Below the pieces are notes generated by a model, which had not been told where the DNA came from, did not search any database, and saw nothing but the letters and a program-made list of their open reading frames with translations. From Microstegium vimineum (lineage: Eukaryota > Streptophyta > Magnoliopsida > Poales > Poaceae), in contig CM039126.1 of NCBI GenBank assembly GCA_022036555.1, positions 16,153,263-16,217,262 on the forward strand: a DNA stretch of 64,000 nt. The letters are read 5' to 3'. A program made the translations under genes and the position numbers. Positions 24,053 through 37,200 of this stretch are shown piece by piece; the stretch's first letter is position 1; each line of letters starts with the position of its first letter.

Positions 24053-26280
24053 GCTGCCATCCTCTTTTTGTTATTAATTGTACGTCTGCGCGTAAAAACC
24101 TACCCAGTTCCCGTCAATGGTACACAACGTCTACCTCGGGCTGGTACCTCCAATACAGTCTCTCTTAAACAAAGTTACAAACGCGTACACGCATTCATCA
24201 TGGCAAGAAATTTAAGCATTTTTATGTTTGATTTAATCTATAAAAACAGTATCTAAATATTTTCAATCATGTAATCGTTCTTGTGTTGGTTGTTGGATGT
24301 TGGTTGGGTAACCAGAGTGTTACTAGGCCTGCATTTGTGTAACAAAACTCTTTCTACTTAATGAAATACGTGTTTAAGCGTGGTCTCAAAAAAATTATGA
24401 GTCTATCTACCTACCATAATAGTAACAACTTACAAGTACTTATGAATGCGATCATACTACCGAATCAAACAAATCCATTAAGAGTGAATGTAGCGGACTG
24501 CGGAGGGACCAGTGCCAAATACATCGGTGGTTTACAGAAGAAGCAGATCGGCAGTGCCTGCGTCGCATAACCTTAGCCTCTCTCAACTTTTTAATAGGTT
24601 CGTGCGTAATCCACCTATTTATTTAAGTTGAATCGAGATTAATCAAAGTCCCATACGAAACTAAAACTATATTGCACCACGCATTACATATGGGTCTAAA
24701 ATCTATTTAATTTACTTTAATAAATTACGGGCCAAGCTGTGCACATCCGAGAGATGAGCCGGTGTAAATTTGATCCTATTGCGCTGATTGGATACATGGG
24801 TGTATGCATGGTACCAAAAAATAGTATGTTGTGATTAGCAAATGTCATACTAAACCTAGAAGTAGGTACTATGTTTGAAAGTATAATACTTTCTAGCATT
24901 TCTATATATAGTATTTTTGTTATGTATCTACATATGGTACATCTAATTGCATAGCAAAAAATCTATGTATTTAGAAATATTAAAATGTCATATAATTTAG
25001 AACGAAGGACATTTTTTTACCGCCTACTTTTACTTTCCCATTTGGACCCCAGCTCTTTATGGAATCGCAGGGAGTATTATTGAGGAACATGATTTTGACC
25101 ATTAGCACTGAATGAAGGCATGAAAAAAGTTACAGAAGTTGGCACGCGTGGAAGTGGGACGACTATTGTCTGATTGTTCAGCCCAGATGAGTCGTAGAGG
25201 GCCTGACGAGTGTTTTATTCAGGATAGCATGATTTTGACCTGCTGTAACCTGTTGGTGGCACATGCTGCTCTGACCACAAGTGTCCTTCCGGAGATTTTG
25301 ATTCAGATGACAGAGTTCCGTCTTCCATGCATGTCAATCAACCGTCACACACCCTCCGCTCCTCTGCGACGACGGTAGTTCCAACTTCCAAACGCAGTTG
25401 GATAAAAGTATATGATGTTGCTCTGTAACCTCCAGTCTCCAGAAGGTGCCAGCCACCATACAAGTCTGAACACCACCTGATGCTGGTGGCGTGTGTTCAG
25501 TTTTCAGCTGAATTCTGAATCATTCAGTCCTGGCCGGGATTTCTTAATGCGAAACTGGAAACCCCAAACCAGATTCCAATGTACATACTGTATGTAGTAT
25601 CCTACTGCGGTGGGAACGTTCCTATGCAAGCATATAGTACAATAATATATACTACAACCTGTCCTAGCCCAAGCCCAATCAACCAGATTCCAGTATATCC
25701 TGGGATTGGGAGGCAGGACGGCGACCCGGCGAGGTTCTGAATTCTTTTCTTGGGCGCGCGCGGCCTCACTTTCGGATTGCGTGAGCGAAAGGCCAATAAT
25801 AAACAAGTTCCATGGATGGAAGCATCGGGCGTTTGGAGAAACAAGGAATCGAAGGTTGGAATTATTGGGGTAGAATATGTACGCGCAGTCGCGCACCGGA
25901 GCGGTCCAAACGCAAGCGCCGCCAAAAATTGTGACATCTGTCAAGGCACGCAGCAGCGATGCTCGCCTTTTGGTTCACGTCAAGACTCGTGTCTTATGTT
26001 ATTAACTGTATAGCATTATTCTATAGCGAATACTTTCTGTCCGTTACACAATTAATAGCAATTAATTACATCTATCAAGGCTTACGTTTGATCAAATTTG
26101 TAAAATTTATAGCGAATACTATTTACATTTATAATTCTAAATTAATTTATTATAAAAATATATTTTGTAATTAAACCTACCCTGCTCCAGCGATGTTGAT
26201 TTTTTTATCTATAATTGATCAAACTTAAAGATTGTGTTGACACTTTTCAGAATTACATTATTTCAGGAACGAAGGGAGTA
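24053..26280. other. Intergenic DNA right of the copia element
   Basis: AT-rich, with no conserved coding pattern. Open frames at 25500-25950 have no recognisable domain. Nothing further can be supported. Confidence 0.4.
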
Positions 26281-26287
26281 GTTATTA

Positions 26288-26610
26288 TGGGTCGTTTGGC
26301 AGCGTTTCGTGGAGCAGATTCTCAGAGAGAATTACTACCAGCCTGCCAAACGTATATTTTTCCAATAAGAAGCTGCTGATTCGCTTGCAAAACGGGCATT
26401 TTTAGTAAGAAGTTGTTGATTTTGTAGAGTGATTTTTGAAATAAACTAAGAGACTGAGAGATGGAAAAAAAATAGCTTCACCTGATTCTATAAAGTCATT
26501 CTCTATGTTGATTTTGAGAGTTTAGACTAAACAATTAAAGAGAATTATTTTCAATCACAGAATCACCTTATTATCAATTAATAAGAGAGCACAACTCTAC
26601 CAAATATGCC
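26288..26610. mobile_element. MITE-like element with GTTTGG(C/T)AG ends
   Basis: Inverted ends: GGGTCGTTTGGCAGCGTTTC on the left and ACTCTACCAAATATGCC on the right, whose complement begins GGCATATTTGGTAGAG. About 320 bp, AT-rich inside, no coding. Target duplication was not resolved. Confidence 0.5.
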
Positions 26611-26880
26611 TTTTATTAGAGTCCTTCCGATTTGACACACCCGCCGCCTATATATAATTCAGAGGTAGGGGCAGGGCTCTCAAACAATTCAGAGCCAAAG
26701 ATTGTAACATCTACTACTAATCTACTATCAAGTAGCTAGTTCCATGTTTATCTCAGTTTCAAATGCCTGCATCTGCATGTGCCCTCCTGTAAAGATCTAG
26801 GTATAACTGTACAAGAGACTAATACGCGGTCTATCACCATGAGCAGACATCCGGTACGACCATATAAATATATAATCCAG

Positions 26881-26938
26881 TATTCTACCAGTGTCACCCC
26901 TAGGAGGAGTATTCTACCAGTGTCACCCCTAGGAGGAG
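26881..26938. repeat. 29-bp perfect tandem repeat, two units
   Basis: Unit beginning TATTCTACCAGTGTCACCCC at 26881-26909, repeated exactly at 26910-26938, with a truncated third start (TATTCCA) following. Confidence 0.95.
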
Positions 26939-28019
26939 TATTCCACTCATTGCATACTGTACTCAATTTGTGCTAATATATAACTCTAATCAATATATGA
27001 TTCTATTCACCATTTATTCTACACGCCGCTTGCAATGTGATCACGAGATTCTGTTCATTCTCCATCCAACTCCCAGCTCGCTTGCGGTGAAGGCGACAAG
27101 TCAGCGAAGTTAGCAGAACCTGATCAAGTCTGTGCAAGTGCTACTCTTGTATATGCAATTACTTCTAAGAATAGCTAGGCTGTAAAATTTGAGCGGTTCC
27201 GAGTTCGTCTATATTTGAACACACATTTTCTCATATGGGAGCTATCCTAGATCACTCTCTCCCACAGAAGTTTCGCTGTCCCAATTTTTAAATATAGTGC
27301 TTCGTCTATCTTGAAAATAAATGCAAAGTATTTAAGTATTTTTGGAACTAAATACTCACTAATTAGTTAGTTATTAGGTTGTCAACTTGATTAATTTTCT
27401 AGTAATGCATAGTTTAAATTTAAAAGGCATGCATATATGTCATTGGTTTTGATTATCAGTTACATGCAAGATGGTGTTTAAAAGGCAGTCTCGTACAGAT
27501 AGGGTTGAATATCATTTAATTTTGGGATAGATTTTAAACCTTTGGTACTTATATTTCATATGACGAAATATAGTATTTTGGTTCTGTTTTCACTCTAGCA
27601 GCATCAAGGAAAGAGCTTTCCTCACCTCCAAAGTTGTTGCCCAATCCATGTGATTGGGTGGGATCTTGTGCACGCATGGGCGGGAGGGACGGGGGACACA
27701 AAGGATACAACGGCCCATAAGGGGGATGGTATGCATGCACTGGACGAGGGATGTGCATTGACAGACGTCCTATAAAAGGAAGACGTGTGCCAATGCGCAT
27801 CTTGCTAAAGAGTGACGAGTAGTGCCTCTACAAAATTGGGATCATTTTGTGGAGAAGTTAGACGTCTAAAAATAAAAATAATGTAAAAACATAGATAGAG
27901 GATCAACCTATTACCCTAGATTTGATGGAGAGTGAAGATAATTTAGGATGTCACTACACAATGCAATTGATTAGAAGACGGGTTGGAGGAAGATTTTGCT
28001 GCTAATAAATTCTTAAATT
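26939..28019. other. AT-rich intergenic DNA
   Basis: No recognisable gene. A TATAAAAG string at 27772 sits in a small GC-richer island (27600-27800) with no supported reading frame. Confidence 0.35.
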
Positions 28020-28570
28020 CACTACTACATAAATAGTTTTCATTAATGCTATTTTCACTGTTGGTTCTGTTAAAACCTATGGCGTTATCACCACTTATTT
28101 GTGCCTTGAGCTACCAATAAAAATCATGTTTTCACTACTGGTTTAATATATAAACCGGTGGTCAAAACTGGCCTTAAGTATATATACGTGAAACCTCGTT
28201 ACTGACTCTCTCTCTCTTCTCTTGCTAACCCACACCTAGCTCTCTTTTTCCCGCCAGGTATGGTACCCGGCCTAGATCTTGCGAGGGTGGCATACCTATG
28301 GTCTAGATTTGCCCAGATCCAGTGGCGACGAGTGGTTAGCTCAGCAATGGCGGTGTGAACGGTGGGCATGGTGTTAGCGTGAGTTCACCGAGTGACACGA
28401 TGTGGTTCGGCATATACTTTAGCCATGTTTTTTTTGTTTCTCATCACTGACTTCAAATCAATGGTAGTGAAGATGCACATCATTGCCAACTATCACCACC
28501 ACTCGCAAAACCGGTTGCGATATCGGCTTTTGAGCCAGCGGTGAATGATGATGAACTATTTGTAGTATTG
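28020..28570. mobile_element. Non-autonomous mini-CACTA element
   Basis: 551 bp. The left end CACTACTACATAAATAG and the complement of the right end CAATACTACAAATAG form the CACTA-type TIR. A 3-bp target duplication ATT flanks it (28017-28019 and 28571-28573). Internal AACCGGTG/CCGGTT motifs could act as subterminal repeats. No transposase. Confidence 0.8.
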
Positions 28571-28573
28571 ATT

Positions 28574-29584
28574 TGACCATAAGAGATTGGGTATGATAAC
28601 ATCTTTAATCCCCTGAGCATGTCCTAATCTAGGGGCTATATGGTTATTGTATGATTAACTAGTTCATATTATGCATAGTGTTGGACAGTTGGACACTATA
28701 AATAGATATCGTCGGACCTTGAGTTAGTATAAGTTTATAATCAGCGTTAAACTATCATCCATTGTATATAATATATAGCATCTGATGTCGGCCCATATAA
28801 GTGGTCTGTCATTATAGATTTATTTATACATACGCCAGGAAGAGTTGGCATATATCTATACTGACTGACCATAAGTTGCAAAAATGGCTTAAATCGACAT
28901 ATAAAGAGACACTAAGATGGATTGTGGTATATTGGGTGTCGCATGTTACCGTGCAAATTCGTTACCATGAATAGATATATGCAGCCATTCATCTCAGGGC
29001 ATGTATGGATGCAGTCGTATTTACATCAATACATGTGTGTTAGAGTAAATTTGGATAAAATTAAACTAAGTTCCACCTTAATCCACTCTAACACACATGA
29101 ATTGATGTGGATACAAGAGCATCCAAACAAGATCTCATTAAAAAACTATGCAAAATCACAGCCATGCAAAAGGACAAGATGAGGATGCCAAAACAGGGCA
29201 CATCTAGTGTCAAAGAGCTAAAATATCAAATTTAATATATTTTTAATACCAGATCATCAAGTATCTTGGGATGGATGGACTATTTTTATGTTAATGGTGG
29301 AAATTTCTAAATCTAACATGTATCTTTACACAGCTTTATATTTGGGAATAACGAGAGTGCTGCACAATAAGAGATTTAGGCCCTGCTAGGATTGCTCTTC
29401 AGACAGACTTGTTCACTAGGCACCATCCCATGCATTCATTTCTGAGTACCCAAGGTGTTGAGAAAGTAGACAATTTCATGATTAATTTCAGAACATAAAT
29501 CATGACATTCTTAGATACTAGCATGTATAAACTTGACATACTAGTTGAACTCCACAAAACTAATATGAACAACAACATATTTTA
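28574..29584. other. AT-rich intergenic DNA
   Basis: No coding pattern or bounded repeat recognised, apart from a local inverted pair around 29015-29110 (ACATCAATACATGTGTGTTA and TAACACACATGAATTGATGT) that could fold into a hairpin. Confidence 0.35.
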
Positions 29585-30330
29585 ACCAGTAGGACTGAAA
29601 TAACAGATCAGATCACGGGTGAGTACAACTCATTTGTAGATGGAGGCGTCGTGTCTAATGGTGAGAGATCATCGAGTAGTGGTGGAGCACCAAGGTCGTT
29701 GTTGAAGACGGGTCAAAGCGGCTAGCGGCAGAGATGATGACGATATGTGGCACCACCAAAAGATGAGTCCTCGTGGAGATTGGGAGTAGTTGTGCGAAAG
29801 CACTTCCCAAAAAATTCATCATCCTATTTCGGTGCAGGATCACAAGGACAAGGGTTTTGAGAACCTGCTCTCCCAATCGCCCAGTGCACATAGGTGCTCA
29901 GGATGCAGAGACTAGGACGACAGCGAAGTAGCAGAAAGAGACAAAATCCTAACACGAACCAGTAGGCATACTGAAATAACAAATCAGATCACGGGTTAGT
30001 ACAACTCATTTGTAGATGGAGGCGTCGTGTCTAATGGTGAGGGATCATCAAGTAGTGGTGGAGCACCAACGTCATTGTTGAAGACGGGTCAAGGCGGCTA
30101 GTGGCAGAGATGATGACGGTATGTGCCACCGCCAAAAGATGAGTCATCGTGGAGATTGGGAGTAGTTGTGCGAAAGCACTTCCCAAAAAACTCATCATCC
30201 TCTTTTGGTGCAGAATCACAGGGACAAGGGTTTCGAGGACCTGCTCTCCCAATCGCCTAGTGCACATAGGTGCTCGGGATGGAGAGACTAGGACGACATT
30301 GAAGTAGCAGAAAGAGACAAAATCCTAACA
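29585..30330. repeat. Tandem duplication, two units of about 373 bp
   Basis: Unit 1 starts ACCAGTAGGACTGAAATAAC at 29585 and unit 2 starts ACCAGTAGGCATACTGAAAT at 29958. Both run through TTGGGAGTAGTTGTGCGAAA to GAGACAAAATCCTAACA. Each unit keeps a 78-residue minus-strand frame beginning MCT(G/R)RLGEQVL, with only substitutions between copies. I do not recognise the protein; the sequence may be a transposon fragment. Confidence 0.9.
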
Positions 30331-30730
30331 TGAGTACAAAGATGCATTTAGGTTGTTTGTAGAGAAAATACTGGATGATCTTGTGTCGTGATGACAATAC
30401 AAATCAACTAGAATTCCATGCTGAAAATTTAAAGACCAAGTAATCAAAAACTAAAAGTAGACCATGGGACTCTAAGATTTATTTAGAACTTTTCAGAATT
30501 TCTATTGGGCAAGCCTACAAATTCTAATATGAGGTGTGATCATCAATGTAAAGCCAAGTTGCCTACGAGGCTTTGAACCAAATAGCCCCTTAGAGTTTAT
30601 ATTTTCTCTGCGACCTTAACTTACCTTGAGCAAATTTAGATCTCTTATAGAAATCCGCAAAAAAGGGATTTAGGCATTATTAATATATTTGAACAAGGAG
30701 ACAGCGAGGAGAGTCATCGCATGAACAAAT

Positions 30731-31620
30731 CAATAAGAAGCTAAAGTGGGAGCGTATTTGGTGATTGGACTGCGCTCCAAAAATCAAACAGTTCCTTTGG
30801 GGACTGGCACATAATTGTCTCCCATTGCAAATGAATATAAAGAGGAGAGGGATGAATATAGATACCAGATGTCCTGTATGCTGGAGACTCAACGAAGATG
30901 GGGGTAACTATTTTTTAAAATGCAAGTTTGCTGTTAAGTGCCGGAGAGAAGCTTTACTTGAGGACATCCAGATTGAAGGGCTCCAGAAGCAGTGTCAGCA
31001 GCCGAAGTGGTGTTGGCCATATTGTCTCTACGTGATGAGCTATGCTTGCGGGTGATCATGCTAGCTCCTATACTCGTGCTGGGATGCTCGGAACAAAGCT
31101 AATGCGGGTGAGAGTATGCAGTTTCCAGACCAGGTTGTCCATAATGCAACCATGTTAGCATTGGAATCTGGGGCTACGAAGAAGCAGTCGAACAAAGAGC
31201 TCACGGCTGCATGCAACATGGAATCAGCCGCCGATGGATATCCTCAGGGTAAATTGTGATAGAACTTGAACTTTCTTTGCTGAAACAAAAACAGGTAGCT
31301 GGGGTTTTATCATTTGCGATCATAATGGGCATGGAATTGTGGCGAGATCTGGTTCTTTGGGAGATGGTCATGATACTGATTGTGCTGAAGCTCAAGCCTG
31401 CATTGTGGCTTTGCAAGCGGCATCGAGCCATGCCTTGGTATGGGGAGAATCATACTTGAGTCTAACTCTATGAATACTATGAAGGCACTTCAGTCCAATG
31501 AGCGTGATCTTAGCCCTGCATCCGACAAAGAAGCACTGGAGCTGATTTCCTTATCCTTTGTTTCAGTATAGATTGCTCATATCCCTATAGATCTTGTAAG
31601 GAGTGCTCATCAACTCGCTC
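30731..31620 (+). pseudogene. Degraded zf-RVT plus RNase H-like fragment (LINE-derived)
   Basis: Plus-strand blocks: CAPKIKQFLWGLAHNCLPLQ and RCPVCWRLNEDGGNYFLKCK (30769-30940) match the reverse-transcriptase zinc-binding domain found at the end of plant LINE ORF2. AWGFII-like CDHNGHGIVARSGSLGDGHD and CAEAQACIVALQAASSHA (31290-31430) match the RNase H-like domain (RVT_3). The blocks lie in different frames with stops between them. The reverse transcriptase core is absent upstream, so this is an old 5'-truncated fragment. Confidence 0.78.
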
Positions 31621-31639
31621 GTTTGAGTTTTGGTTAGGA

Positions 31640-32372
31640 CCCGGATCAACTGGATTCACAACTAAAATATTAAATTTCTTCTAGTGAGGTGAGGTTCTCT
31701 TAGTGTTTTGATTTAAAATTTAGTATAAACTTTTTTTATTAAATGTCTCCTAGTAAGATTCGCATGCACTATGACTAGTGGTAGAGTTTTTTTTTTGAGG
31801 AGAGACTAGTGGTAGTGTTTTAGTACGGCTTAAAATACTAGGAAAATTCCACCATTTTGGTAGTGCTTGATCCCCTCTCTCAAGTTTTATATCTGATATT
31901 TGAGTTTGCGATGAATAAATAGATTCGATGTGTTGATAAAAAGGGGACTTGGGGGGGGGGGGGGGGGTGGTATTGAGCCTTTTCCTACATAGCACAGAAA
32001 TATTAATATATATGGTTTCATGATCAAGATGAGGTATTTCCAGAAATGTCTCTCCGGGGTAGTGGTAGTTTCTGTTGAAGAATAGTTGATAGAAGAGAGA
32101 CGCGTCTTCTGCAATGCGATTTCTCTTTTGATTAGTTTGGTAACAACCATATCTCTGTTATTAGACAATTGTTTTATGAGTAGGTAGTCCCATGACTATT
32201 TATATTAGTCCTTATAATCTTTAGTGGTTAATTTTGCACTGGGATTTCAAATAAGGGCCGGGCCTATAGCTCTATTAGTGCCAAGCAGAGTTAACTTTTG
32301 CCAAGGAGACGAAATCCTACCAGCAAAGTTAGTTTTGTTGTGGTACACATCTCTAAGCAAGGGCTTTGCAAT
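31640..32372. other. Intergenic DNA with a homopolymer G run
   Basis: No coding seen. A run of about 17 G residues near 31951-31967 is notable as a possible sequencing-difficult site. Confidence 0.4.
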
Positions 32373-32632
32373 CCTCCTTCTATTCTAAATTTTAATTATT
32401 TTAATAATCTTAGAGGGTCAAATTTTTTTAAGTTTAACCAAAATTATAGAAAAAATTATAAATATTTATGACATCAAATAGGTATATTATAAAAATATAA
32501 TTAATGAATAATATAATGATACTTAGTTGGTATTATAAATGTTATTTTTTTATTATATAAATTTAGTCAAACTTGAGATACTTTATTTGACTCTATGTGA
32601 TTTTTGGAATGATATAATTTCAAACGGATGAG
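32373..32632. mobile_element. Stowaway-like MITE, copy 1
   Basis: AT-rich element of about 260 bp starting CCTCCTTCTATTC and ending AAACGGATGAG. Its interior (TTTATGACATCAAATAG, then GATACTTAGTTGGTAT) matches the element at 63011-63268, showing two copies of one family. Ends are degenerate and limits approximate. Confidence 0.6.
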
Positions 32633-33039
32633 TAATAGTATTCTATGACAAAATAAAAAAGAAGGCGATAAAAAAGAAAAAACTTATTAGTTGCTGACAG
32701 TATCTGAGTAGGACAAGTTTGTGGCTAGACAGTCTAGTCTGCGACTGTCTTTTGCATCATTAGTCAGAAGTCTATGTACGTACTGTGGATAAGGCAGGCA
32801 GCCACACTATCACCACACGATCATGGTTCGGTCCGTAACCACAAGAAAGTAGCCAAGTGGCCACAATACATGTCTGATGCCGTCTGGTCCGGTTAACAGA
32901 TTTGAGTTAGGTAAACTAGGCTCCATATTGTGGATGGTGGCTTTTTGTATATGTGTATCTGGATAAAGAGTGCAAGGACATTTTGTGATGCTGTGGAGTC
33001 GACTCCAAACGGCTCATACGACTATTCAAACAAGACGAC

Positions 33040-33468
33040 ACATGGTACAATATGACGATACAGGTCGTCACAAAAAATTGACGCCACGACTCAGTACATA
33101 TAAAAAATGACGGGGGCGAATGTCACATAATAATGTATGACGTTACGTACCATCACAAAAGGTATCTCGTCCAGGCCCTCCTCTTGCACATTTGTGATAG
33201 CAACACAATACATGACGCGTTGACCACACAATATGTGACAGTTCATGTCGTCATTAAAAAGCACATAATATGACAAAGAAAATAAGTCGTCACAAAATGT
33301 CAAGACATTATGTGACGGTTGTCCATCCATCGTCACAAAACTTTTTGTGACGCTCATCATATGATGACATGTGTGACGGTGCCTTTTCGTCTCAATTTTT
33401 TTTGTGACGGTTTTTGCACTTTGCATGATGATTTGTTGTTGTCATACTAACCACGATTTCTTGTAGTG
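33040..33468 (-). mobile_element. CACTA element terminus with TGTGACG subterminal repeats
   Basis: Read on the minus strand the sequence starts CACTACAAGAAATCGTGG at 33468, a classic CACTA TIR. At least seven subterminal copies of TGTGACG or CGTCACA lie within the next 400 bases in both orientations, the array expected to bind the transposase. The opposite end was not found, so this is a fragment or a decayed element. Confidence 0.7.
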
Positions 33469-34032
33469 TTAGATAGAGAAATTAAACATTTAAATCCAGA
33501 CTTATATAGAAAGCTACCCCTTAGTATATGCAGTTGACTTGAATTTAAACTTTTGATTGAAAAATCATATTGCATACATATTCCACCAAATTAGCCAAAC
33601 AAAATATTAGCTTGAGGAGGTGGATTGGGATGGCGAGGAGGGCATTGGGTGGGAGAACAACCTAATGCCTCTGTCGATGGATTCTCAATTGCTTTATGTT
33701 CTACACATCGGAACCCTAACGGGAAGTACAAAAAAGGAGGGGACAAAATGGTGTGCGCACACTGAAAATTTTAGCCTCCCCTTGATAAAATTTAAAACAG
33801 ACCATCGTTTTAAATGTTGCCAGCATGGTATCCTCATAAAACAGCTTCCCAAGACAAATCTGAACATACAAGTTCAAGATTCAAAGTCAATGCACAACAA
33901 ACAACAGATTGTAAACTCAAACGCTAGGGGAAAAAAATAAGCAAGTCTAAAGATAAATTTTGACCTAAAAGGTCGTATCTGGTTAGTATGGGAGAGTATT
34001 ATTCATATTTGCAATTAAAGGGTGCAGAGTTC
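33469..34032. other. Intergenic DNA between CACTA end and LINE
   Basis: No supported coding sequence or bounded repeat. Confidence 0.3.
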
Positions 34033-34047
34033 TAGAGTATAGTACAA
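34033..34047. repeat. LINE target-site duplication, 3' side
   Basis: TAGAGTATAGTACAA, identical to 40860-40874. Confidence 0.95.
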
Positions 34048-34218
34048 TTTTTTCTCGAACACGCAGGAGTTGCGTATCATTATATTAAGAAGATAAAAGG
34101 TGCAACACAACCATACAACCTAAAAACTCACGCCAACGCACACAACACAAGCCACTCTAATAATATGAGATTACATGCTCGCCGTTTACAACTCAGAAAC
34201 CGACCAACTCCTCACTCA

Positions 34219-37200
34219 CTACTCTTCATGCATTGGACTAGTCAAAGAGGAGAGGCTCCTTGCGCCTGCCATCTCCCAAAGACGTTGCTCATCACTAGTA
34301 GCGCTGAGAGCTCTTGACATACTAGGAGTCGCTCTCTCAAATACACATGCATTGTGATGTGTCCAAATAATCCAAGTCCCGAGTGCTACTAGGGAATTAA
34401 ATCCCTTCTTTGGTGTTCTGGAATTGTGCGCCATGAACTGTCCCACCATTCATCAAACTCTGTATCAGATGGCTAAGGTGCGAATTGTTGTAACCCAACA
34501 TGACGAAGGATAGAGTACCAAAATTCTCTTGCAAAGGGGCATGCTATCAGCAGATGGTTTATTGTCTCCTGTTCTTGGTCACATAAGAGGCATCGCTCAG
34601 GATGGGGGCAGTCCACGACGTGCAAGCCGATCGGCTGTCCAACATCTATCATGAGCTACAAGCCATAGAAAGAACTTACACTTTCCAGGAGCCCAACTTT
34701 TCCAAATTCGTTCCCATGGCCTAAACTGAATTGCTCCTTGAAGAAGGTACTCATATGCTGATTTTGCTGAATATTTACCCAAGGATGAAAAATGCCATAT
34801 GTGTATGTCTTCTACATTAGGCTGCAGCGGAAAATCCATGATGAGATCCCAAAGACTGAGGTACTCCACCAGAGCCCTAGTGGATGAAGCTCCTCTCACA
34901 TCAGAAATCCATAGGTGCTCATTGAGAGCCTCTGCCACCGTTCTTTTCTTGATAATTCTTTTGGCCACTATAGATTGTAAGTGAGGAGCAATGTCTATGA
35001 TGCGCTGCCCGTGCAGCCACCTATCTTCCCAAAAGAGTGTGTGAGTTCCATCCCCTACTTCAGTCACAATGGCAATTGCAAAGAACGCTCTGACCTGCTC
35101 CTGTACATGGATTGAGAACATGCTCCATGGCCGATGCGATTCAGTTTTTTCAGCCATAACCAGTGCATTCGGAGTGCCCATCCAAGACTTTTCATATCAG
35201 AGATACCCAGTCCTTCAAGCTCTCGAGGGCGCATCACCTTTCCCCAAGCTACTAAGCAATGTCCTCCCTTCGCATCTTTTTTTCCTCGCCACACAAATCC
35301 CCTTCTGATTTTGTCAAATGCCTTTATGGCCCAAGGAGACAAATCAAGCGCCATAGCCAAATAAACTAGCATAGAGGTCATTACTGACTGTACCAACACT
35401 CCTCGGCCTGCCCTACTCAAAAGGTCTGCTTTCCACCCCGAAAGCTGATCAGCCAGTCGATCAATAATGGACTGGAATTGTGCTTTAGTGAGCTTCTTCA
35501 AGGAAAGAGGCAAACCAAGGTACCGGCATGGGAATCCTGAAACCTCACATGGCAAGTTATCATGAATTACTTGGATATCCTCTTCCTGGCATCGTATAGG
35601 GAAAGCACTGCTTTTCTATATATTTTCTTTAGGCCTGATGCTTCCCCAAAGAGACTCAAAATATCCATGGTTATGCTAATGTCATTCACCTCTGGACGGA
35701 GAAAGAGAACTACATCATCGGCATAAAGAGAGATTTTGTGTTGGAGAGCTCTTCGTGATAGTGGTTGTAGCAAACCATTTGTAGCTGCCATAGACACCAT
35801 TAGGCTAAGCACATCCATCACAAGAATAAAAAGCATCAGAGACAAAGGGTCTCCCTGCCGTAATCCGCGTCGATGCAAGATACTCTCACCAGGGATCCCA
35901 TTGACTAACACTCGAGTTGATGAAGAGCCCAATAATCCACTGATGATGTCACGCCAAATCTGTCCAAAACCCAATTGTTTCAGAACCTCAAGAAGAAAAG
36001 GCCAAGACACTGAATCGAATGCCTTGGAGATATCCAACTTGAGGAGAAAATGTGGATGCTTTTGTTGGTGTAGAAACCTTGTTGTTTGTTGCACAAGCAT
36101 AAAATTGTCTTGTATGAATCTACCCTTGATGAATGCGCTCTGATTAGGGGAGACCATTTGATGTAGCCATCCAGCCAACCTATTGGCCAATAGTTTAGTC
36201 ATGAGCTTGGCAAAACTATGGACAAGGCTTATGGGCCGAAAATCCTTAGCACACTTAGCTCCAGCGATTTTGGGCAGCAAGGTAATGAAGGCTGAGTCAA
36301 GGGTCTCAAAATTTCTGAATTTACGACTCCACACTGCTGAGATTGCTTCCATAACCTCTTTTTTAATTATTGGCCAACAAGCCTGATAGAAACGACCAGT
36401 GAAACCATCCGGTCCTGGCGCTTTGTCCGGTGGAAGCATCTTGATCGTATTCCACACTTCTTCCTCAGAAAAAGGAGTGTCCAACTCAGATAGATCATGC
36501 CTAGGGACTCCAAGAGCTTCCAAATTGATTGTCCTTTCCCTTGCTGCATTTTGTCCTAGCAAGGAAAAATAGAATTCATCAATAATTTCAGATTTATGCA
36601 CCTGTTCCGTATAAACATGGCCATTGGCAACAATTTGTGCTATGAAGTTATTTTGCTTGCGATACCGTGCCTGGGCATGAAACAATGCAGTGTTGGCATC
36701 CCCTTCCCTGATCAAGTTGATTCGTGACTGAAGTCTTGCTATACTCCGCAGGAGTGAGGAGAGTGCCAGGGAATGTTTCTTCAGAGAATTCCTCAGCCAT
36801 GTTTCTCCTGGTGATAATGCACGGCTATCTTGGGCAATCTCCAATTGATGCAGGACTTCCCTTGCAATGCCAAGTTGTGATTTCACATGTCCAACATTCT
36901 TTTGGCTCCAGCTTTGTAAGCCTCTGGTTGTTGCTTTTAGCTTGCGAGAGAGAGTTTCAAAAGGACATGATACAGCTGATACAGACTCCCAAGCCGCCTC
37001 AACCGCTTCTCTGAAACCCTCTAGTTTGGTCCAAAAGGACTCAAAATGAAATCTCTGTTTCCCTCGTTGGATGTCGCTCATGCCCAAAAGCAAAGGACAG
37101 TGGTCAGAGTCATCTGATGCTGCAGATTGCAGCAAGCTGTTAGGAAAGAGTTCTTCCCAATCAATTGAACACATCACCCTGTCCAATTTGACTGAAACCT

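Noticed and set aside
25504..26013. Overlapping open frames on both strands at 25.5-26.0 kb
   Set aside because: No domain, no exon-like continuation, and similar length on both strands suggests chance.
29585..30330. The 373-bp repeats as a CRISPR-like or satellite array
   Set aside because: Only two units, directly adjacent, in a plant genome; a simple tandem duplication explains them.
31887..32168. Frame with a poly-Pro tract
   Set aside because: The poly-Pro is produced by a G homopolymer read on the opposite strand.
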